64,000 bases of DNA from Prionace glauca. Its lineage: Eukaryota > Chordata > Chondrichthyes > Carcharhiniformes > Carcharhinidae. Below the pieces are notes generated by a model. That model did not search any database. It saw only the letters and a program-made list of their open reading frames with translations, and was not told the origin of the DNA. Location: NCBI GenBank assembly GCA_037974335.1, contig CM075760.1:16052059-16116058 (forward strand), in the 5' to 3' direction. Both the position numbers and the translations under genes were made by a program. Within the stretch, counting starts at the first letter, position 1. Every line of letters starts with the position of its first letter. This document shows positions 58,790 to 64,000 of the stretch, in pieces.

Positions 58790-59335
58790 AAGAATTCTTA
58801 CAACACCAGGCTAAAGTCCAACCAGTTTATGTACTAGTAAACACTCAAACTTTCGGAAACGCTATTCCTTCGTCAGGTTTGTGGAAAGTTCTGATCAGAG
58901 AAGGGCATATAAAGACACACACAGTTTACAGAATACTGATTAGAATGCGAGTCTTTACAGCTAACCTGCTATTCAAGTCTTAAATGTGCAGACAATGTGA
59001 GTGGAGATAGCATTAAACATAGGTTAAAGAGATGTGTATTGTCTCCAGACAGTACAGTTAGTGAGATGTTGCAAACCCAGGCAAGTCACGGGGGTTACAG
59101 ATAATGCGACATGAACCCAAGATCCCTGTTGAGGCCGTCCTCATGTGTGCGGAACTTGACTATCAGTCTCTGTTCAGCGACTCTGCGCTGTCGTGTGTCA
59201 TGAAGGCCGCCTTGGAGAATGCTTACCCGAAGATCAGGGTCCGAATGCCCGTGACAGCTGAAGTGTTCGCCAACAGGAAGGGAACAGTCTTGCCTGGTGA
59301 TTGTTAGCGATGTTCATTCATCCGTTGTCGTAGCG
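58790..59335 (-). mobile_element. Penelope-like element 3' end, minus
   Basis: A single, non-palindromic copy. On minus, about 59330-59110 encodes LPVGEHFSCHGHSDPDLRVS, then LHDTRQRRVAEQRLIVKF, RTHEDGLNRDLGFMSHYL and a stop. This resembles the C-terminal GIY-YIG nuclease region of Penelope-like elements. The 3' UTR leads to the tail CTGGTGTTGTAAGAAT. It removed or displaced the 5' half of V pseudogene B'. Confidence 0.7.
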
Positions 59336-59419
59336 CCAGTTCTCAATTTTGGTATGCTGAAAATGAAAGAAGATTAATATGTAAATGGCGAGCGATCACG
59401 AAACTCTGAGGTATAAATG

Positions 59420-59815
59420 AATTTGGCTGTCCTGGTCCAGAAATCACAAGGGGTTAGTGTGCAAGTACAGCAATTAATTAGAAAATAACATAGAATGTTA
59501 TCACTTATTATGAGGGAATGTATTGCAAAAATAGGCAGGGCATGTTTCCGTTATACAGGGCATTTGTGAGACCATATTTGGAGAATTGTGCACAATACTT
59601 GCCTCCTTATCGAATGGTAATGCTTTAGAAAATATTCGAAGGTTTGTAAAACTATTACCAGAATGAGTAGGTTATTTTACAAAGAAAGAATGGTGATGCT
59701 GGGTTGCATCCACTGGAGTTTAGAAGAGAAAGAGGTAACTTTATTAAAACCTTTCAAACCGTAAGAGCTGTTAACAGGGTGGATGTGGAGTGGATGTTTC
59801 CACTTGGCCAGAATT
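59420..59815 (+). mobile_element. old CR1-like LINE fragment
   Basis: Nucleotide-level trace of the LINE C-terminal region: ACAGGGCATTTGTGAGACCA, then ACTGGAGTTTAGAAGAGAAA and AACAGGGTGGATGTGGAGTG. Heavily broken. Confidence 0.65.
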
Positions 59816-60111
59816 GTAGCTGTTACTGGATATTTCTGTGTCTCTATGTTTCTCGGAGTGTATCTGTCTGGGCTCTTGGTTCTGTGTCTGTTTCTGATGC
59901 GGTTGTACTGTCCACGGGAGGGCGTTCTGTGATCACTTACAAAACATCACGGCCTCCTTCTTCAGAAAGTTTCTATTGACCCATATAAAATGGGAGGAGA
60001 AATAAACCCCAGCCAATGGTATGGCATACTCCTTCTCTTTCAAATTCTCACATTCCAAATCGGTTATAGCCAGAGATTCGTGTTTCTGTTCCTGGAGTTC
60101 AGTCTGGAACC

Positions 60112-60592
60112 ATGAGGGTGAAAATATTTCTAACTCTGGTTATTGTCCTAATCGCAGGTCAGTGAAACTGGAATCTTCCAAAAGTACATCGTAATCCTTT
60201 TGCAATCTCCTTTTCCCATCGCTGTTTGATTATTGTCTTCCTCTTAATCCTAACCCACTGTGTGTCTGCTCTTTATCTTCAGAGATGAGTAACGGAGACT
60301 CGGTGTCCCAGTTGAAACCAAGAGTTGAAACAGCCGAGGGTGAAGATTCAGCAATATCCTGCAATTACTCTGTATCGAGTTCAGCTACAAGCTATGACCT
60401 GTTCTGGTATCGCCAGTATCCGCACCGAACTCCTCAGTATCTGCTCAGAGCCGATAGTTATGGGTTTAACGAGACGGCTCCCGGCTTTGAGCATTTCAGC
60501 GGGAATCTCAACAAGACACAAAGCACTTTTCACTTGTCCATGAAAAGTTTGAAGATGACAGACAGCGCCGTGTATTACTGTGCACTGAGACC
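60112..60592 (+). CDS. T-cell receptor alpha/delta-type V segment C, germline
   Basis: Leader exon 60112-60157 encodes MRVKIFLTLVIVLIA with donor GTCAGT, phase 1. V exon 60283-60592 follows acceptor CTTTATCTTCAG and encodes EMSNGDSVSQLKPRVET, the first cysteine in ISCNYSVSS, the framework 2 motif LFWYRQYPHRTPQYLL, NKTQSTFHLSMKSLK and DSAVYYCALRP before the signal. The frame is open with all canonical V residues, so it looks functional. Potential glycosylation sites are NYS, NET and NKT. A CCAAT box lies near 60016. An acceptor two bases further on would meet a stop, which fixes the boundary at 60283. Confidence 0.9.
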
Positions 60593-60631
60593 CACAGTGA
60601 ATAAGGCTCCCACGGACCTCATACAAAAACC
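60593..60631 (+). other. consensus 23-spacer recombination signal of V segment C
   Basis: Heptamer CACAGTG at 60593-60599, 23-nt spacer, nonamer ACAAAAACC at 60623-60631. This is the most consensus-like signal in the window. Confidence 0.95.
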
Positions 60632-61542
60632 GGTGTAAGTTCACATCATCAATGGTTCTGTATAAAAAAGTGTTGCATCTTGTCGACATATACAGAGAAT
60701 TAAGCCCACAACACAGCCCGGTCTGAATTGTATTCCCTCGCTGAGGTTAACGATCGTCACTGTTGAGAAATGTGACATTTGGCGCTCTGATTACTCCCGG
60801 ATCAAACTCAATTACTTTCTGATCCAATACACACAAACACACAGGTCTCCGAGGTGAATAACTTCATCAATCTGTACTCATCATCGTTCTGGATCAGGTG
60901 CCTATCTGTAAGGCGACACATTTCCAAAGTGATCTGTTGTGAAATTCAGCTTCAGTGTTGTCCCATTCTAAAGTCCCTTGAGTAGAAATAATGACTGATT
61001 GAAATCTGTCCTTTCCAAGGACAAGAGTAACTCCGGTGAAACCGTAGGTCGATGTGGAGTTCTGTGACTTCTTATCCCATATTCATAAAACACCTCATTA
61101 TTATTTATTGTCATGCTCTAGATGCACTCATTGGTACATGTTCATCAGATCGATGATAAAATATTTAATTTTCCGCATTAATTAGAAAGAAAAATCGATC
61201 CAAAGAAATATTTACACAATGAGTTCGGAGGAAAACGAGTTAAACCCAGGAACATACAGAATGAGGGAAAATGTGAGAGAGAGAAAGAGGGAGGAAGTGT
61301 AGACACCCACAGCCAGGGACGGAATGTGATTGGTGCGTGTCAGCCCTATTAAACCTTTCACTCACAGCGATTGGTCCACAGCTGACATCAGAGCTGAGAC
61401 ACCAGCCAATGGCAGCACTGATAACCGGCCCCCAGTTTCCCAATGATTGAAGCTGCCTCTGACCTGAGTTTACTCTGTGTTACAAGACTAGAAACAACAA
61501 CACATTTTAAACAGTGTCGCCTTTTTCTTCCAGTCAGGATCC
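60632..61542. promoter_or_regulatory. spacer and promoter region of V segment B
   Basis: The first 700 bp show nothing recognised. About 61340-61470 has CGATTGGTCC, AGCTGACATCAGAG and GCCAATGG close together. TGACATCA resembles the conserved element of TCR V promoters, flanked by two CCAAT boxes in opposite orientation, 110-200 bp upstream of the start codon. Confidence 0.4.
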
Positions 61543-61980
61543 ATGTGTTCCCTGTGTGCTTTACTGATAATAATGGTCATGTTGCCCGGTGGGTCTGAGC
61601 TCAAATCCTCAGTGTGCGTTTCATGGGTTATTTTTATTCACAGATTTCTCACACATTCTATATGTTGTTGCAGGAACCAGTGGCCAAGATTCAGTTTCCC
61701 AGGAGCCGCCTGAATTAACGGTTCAGGAAGGACAGACGGTAATATTGAACTGCAGTTACAAAACAACATCTACAGGCAATGCTCTTTTTTGGTACATCCA
61801 ATATCCTGGGGAAACTCCGAGATATTTATTGAAGAAATATGGCACGAGTGGCGGAGAAAGGTCTCCAGATTTCCCTGACCGGTTTTCTGCTGATTTGGAC
61901 AAAGTTAAGAAAACTGCTCCATTAAATATCACCGGGGTCCGTGTCTCTGACTCTGCCGTGTATCACTGTGCGCTGAGCCC
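61543..61980 (+). CDS. T-cell receptor alpha/delta-type V segment B, germline
   Basis: Leader exon 61543-61588 encodes MCSLCALLIIMVMLP with donor GTGGGT, phase 1. V exon 61674-61980 follows acceptor TATGTTGTTGCAG and encodes GTSGQDSVSQEPPELTVQEG, cysteine in ILNCSYKTT, the framework 2 motif LFWYIQYPGETPRYLL, then DRFSADLDKVKKTAPLNITG and DSAVYHCALSP. WYIQ replaces the usual WYRQ, and YHC replaces YYC; both are tolerated substitutions. The frame is open. With only an 85-bp leader intron, this is the most compact V gene here. Confidence 0.88.
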
Positions 61981-62019
61981 CACACTGTTACAGAGGCGCA
62001 GTCAGCCCGTACAAAGACC
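61981..62019 (+). other. 23-spacer recombination signal of V segment B
   Basis: Heptamer CACACTG at 61981-61987, 23-nt spacer, nonamer ACAAAGACC at 62011-62019. The heptamer has one and the nonamer has one departure from consensus, so it may recombine less efficiently. Confidence 0.88.
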
Positions 62020-62264
62020 AGCAAAGTCACTCTCACCTCCTCTCACTGAATCAGATCTGTGACCTGGATCATGAACTGTTAATATAACTAGAACATAATA
62101 AAAATACTAAATTGCCCGGATGCTTTATTTCTGCGATGCTGAATGTATCATTCTCTGTAAAATCCGCCTATATAGTAGTTTCCCGGGTTCCGAGCAGCCG
62201 TTTAACTGGGAAATCTTGGTGAAACCATGGAGTATCTGCTGCAAACAAATAACTTCACTGGGAA

Positions 62265-62377
62265 CACAGGGAGATCCGTTTCTCAGCGGAGTTCAATGAT
62301 ACAACCCGCACCGTCCCGTTGAAAGTGTCTAAAACAGAGCTGACAGACTCCGGGGTGTATTATTGCGCACTGAGACC
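62265..62377 (+). pseudogene. truncated V segment A' (framework 3 onward)
   Basis: Only the end of a V exon is present: a frame-shifted DRFSAEFNDTTRTVP-like start, then LKVSKTELTDSGVYYCALRP. It is nearly identical to the end of segment A at 56.42 kb but lies on the opposite strand. Leader, framework 1 and framework 2 are absent, and one extra base disrupts the start of the remaining piece. The recombination signal and about 80 bp of downstream flank are kept. Confidence 0.85.
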
Positions 62378-62416
62378 CACAGAGACACAGAGCTGGGCTG
62401 AACCTGTACAAAAACT
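62378..62416 (+). other. 23-spacer recombination signal of truncated V A'
   Basis: Heptamer CACAGAG, spacer and nonamer ACAAAAACT appear identical to those of segment A. An intact signal beside a dead V could still be cut by RAG and act as a decoy. Confidence 0.9.
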
Positions 62417-62714
62417 GTCAGAGCCTCACTCAACATAACAGAGCGTTAGGCAAACATTGTGATCAGAATGAGTCTGAAACGGAACCTAAAATCCTGGTGA
62501 ATTCTCAAACTATTAATTACAATAAATGGTTTATTACTAAAAAATACATCACCAAAAAAGCAACGTGGCAGTTTAGGGAATGAATATGAGAATATTCATA
62601 GAATTTGATGACCCAAACTCTTTCGTTGTCATTGTAGAAAACAAAGCAGACAATTTAGACTCAGCAAAACATTTCAGTTAGTAATACGGTAGGTGCCTTG
62701 GACCAGGTACCATG

Positions 62715-62730
62715 CCCTGAGGTGGCGCTA
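62715..62730 (+). promoter_or_regulatory. weak candidate CTCF site
   Basis: CCCTGAGGTGGCGCTA contains the strong CTCF core AGGTGGCGCTA but departs from consensus upstream of it. It lies just beyond the V cluster. Confidence 0.35.
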
Positions 62731-63059
62731 GATAACCAGAGATTCCCATTAGCTTGCTCCGTGATGATACCTGACAAAGTCGGGCAGTTGTTTCCATTTC
62801 CTCCGGCAGTAACTCCTGCAGGAAACTCTCCTGTTGTTTTCACTTGTCATTCGGCTTATTGGAAGAATTTACAAGCAGATCATCAACCTGTGTGACCGGA
62901 TAAGGAAAACATCCTCTATATCCATGAAGTGGAGATGGATCCCAGAATTTCTGGTCCAGAAGGCCTGTTTCTGTTCTACAGCTTCCGTAATTCACACATC
63001 GCCTCTTGAACTAAATGCGCTGTGGTTTGTGGTGGTGTCTAGACGCGCAGATTTTGAAG
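62731..63059. other. unassigned spacer
   Basis: The first part is an inverted relative of 54990-55150. Nothing else recognised. Confidence 0.45.
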
Positions 63060-63350
63060 TAAAGTTTATTATTCACAAGTAAGGCTTACATTCACAATGC
63101 AATTAAGTTACTGTGAAAATTCCCTAGTCGCCACACCACGGCGCTTATTCGGGTACACTGATGGAGAATTTAGCACGGCAAATGCAGCTAACGTCCTTCG
63201 GACTGTGGGAAGAAACCGGAGCACACGGAGGAAACCCACGCAGATACTGGGAGGGTGTGCAAACTCCACACACGGACAGTGACCCAAGCCAGGAATCGAA
63301 CCCGAGTCCCTGGCGCTGAGAGGTAACAGTGTTAACCACTGTGCCGTTTC
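63060..63350 (-). mobile_element. V-SINE, nearly full length, minus
   Basis: Tail complement TTATTATTCACAAGTAAGGC at the left, core complement GAAACCGGAGCACACGGAGG, and tRNA head at the right (GGAATCGAACCCGAGTCCCT, TTAACCACTGTGCC). Confidence 0.85.
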
Positions 63351-63689
63351 CTGTAACTCCAGCTGTCACCTGTGTCAGGGGAAACTGACGGTTCTACAAG
63401 TTTTGGCGAAAGATGACGTCTTGGGGCATCATCTGTGAAAGAGCGACTTTCAATTTTATATTGCTGCATCGGATTGCGGGTCTTCATTGTTGCAGTTTAT
63501 CACATGTTTTATTAATTTGATGTTATTACTACAACAACTGCTGCCTTTGTCATTTTGATTTTGCAACACTCTGCAATGCTGAGACTGGGAAGAGGAGTGA
63601 ACAACAGGGAGCAGCATTGCAGCTTCTCTCCCCCCATTGAAACTGGGATTGTTGCTCCATCTGCTGCACCTCCCCACCACATCCACTGG

Positions 63690-63935
63690 GGGGCAATCTG
63701 GACAATGGGCTGCAGGCAGACCTCACTGCGCCTGCGCCACAATCACACCCATCGCACGCGTTGCCAGGGGAGACGGCCAGCGGCCATGTTGCGTTGCCAG
63801 GGGAGACGGCCAGCCGCCATCTTGCGTTGCCAGGGGAGAAGTCCAGCCGCCATCTTGCGTTGCCAGGGGAGACGGCGTCCCGCGCGCTGCACTCTGGTTG
63901 AAATCCTCTCCCGCACATGCGCCCAGGGAGTTCCA
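63690..63935. promoter_or_regulatory. CpG-rich promoter-like block with 33-bp repeats
   Basis: CpG-dense sequence in an AT-rich setting. Three full 33-bp units start at 63760, 63793 and 63826, with a partial fourth at 63859. Each begins GTTGCCAGGGGAGA, an RFX X-box-like half site, and units end GCCGCCATCTTGC or GGCCATGTTGC, which contain the YY1 core. CGCACATGCGCC at 63911 resembles an NRF1 site. Together these suggest a TATA-less, possibly bidirectional housekeeping-type promoter whose gene lies beyond the window edge. Open frames on both strands are by-products of the repeats. Confidence 0.6.
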
Positions 63936-64000
63936 TTTTAATCTTTTAATATTTTGAATCTTGATGATTATTATTCACATCCTCACCCGTCAGACTTTCG

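Noticed and set aside
60632-61542. Search for D or J segments between the plus-strand V segments
   Set aside because: No 12-nt-spacer signal followed by an FGxG or WGxG coding stretch was seen.
63550-63957. 128-codon open frames on both strands with repeated VSPGNARWRL or CQGRRPAA
   Set aside because: Arise because the 33-bp repeat is a multiple of three in a GC-rich promoter-like block; no splice or codon support.

Overview
This window looks like vertebrate germline DNA from a cartilaginous fish, most likely a shark. The evidence is: spliced antigen-receptor V genes with 23-nt-spacer recombination signals; two-exon GPR139-like receptor genes; very many CR1-type LINEs ending in 8-base TTCTTATG repeats; tRNA-derived SINEs with the vertebrate V-SINE core; and Penelope-like retroelement tails. 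Species and element names come from recognition by eye, not from a database search.

Layout. 0-4.5 kb: CR1 fragments and a Penelope-like inverted pair. 4.57-5.12 kb, minus strand: a complete two-exon immunoglobulin-type variable gene whose V, CDR3 and J-like framework 4 are already fused in the germline and end at a splice donor. 4.6-7.2 kb and 15.6-18.7 kb: two diverged copies of one segment; the second carries a decayed copy of the same V gene. 8-38 kb: mostly old and young repeats (CR1, L2-like, SINEs, Penelope palindromes, minisatellites and one broken Ty3/gypsy-type fossil). 38.9-50.4 kb: two minus-strand GPR139-like receptor genes and an isolated third first exon, with a CR1 copy holding a 610-codon open frame between them. 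50-56 kb: simple repeats and a candidate CTCF site.

56.4-62.4 kb: a V-segment cluster of the TCR alpha/delta kind. Three segments look functional (one on minus, two on plus) and two are broken. Families are arranged A-, B-, C+, B+, A+, a mirror symmetry that suggests an inverted duplication with loss of a different member in each arm. 63.7-63.93 kb: a CpG-rich promoter-like block with 33-bp repeats carrying YY1- and RFX-like sites.

How it fits together. The right-hand V segments need recombination with D/J segments outside the window. The left-hand V gene needs none and could be spliced directly to a constant exon or to another V domain. That makes it comparable to pre-joined shark immunoglobulin genes or to the extra V domain of double-V T-cell receptors (shark NAR-TCR, marsupial TCR-mu). 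No D, separate J or constant exon was recognised here, so receptor class is an inference.
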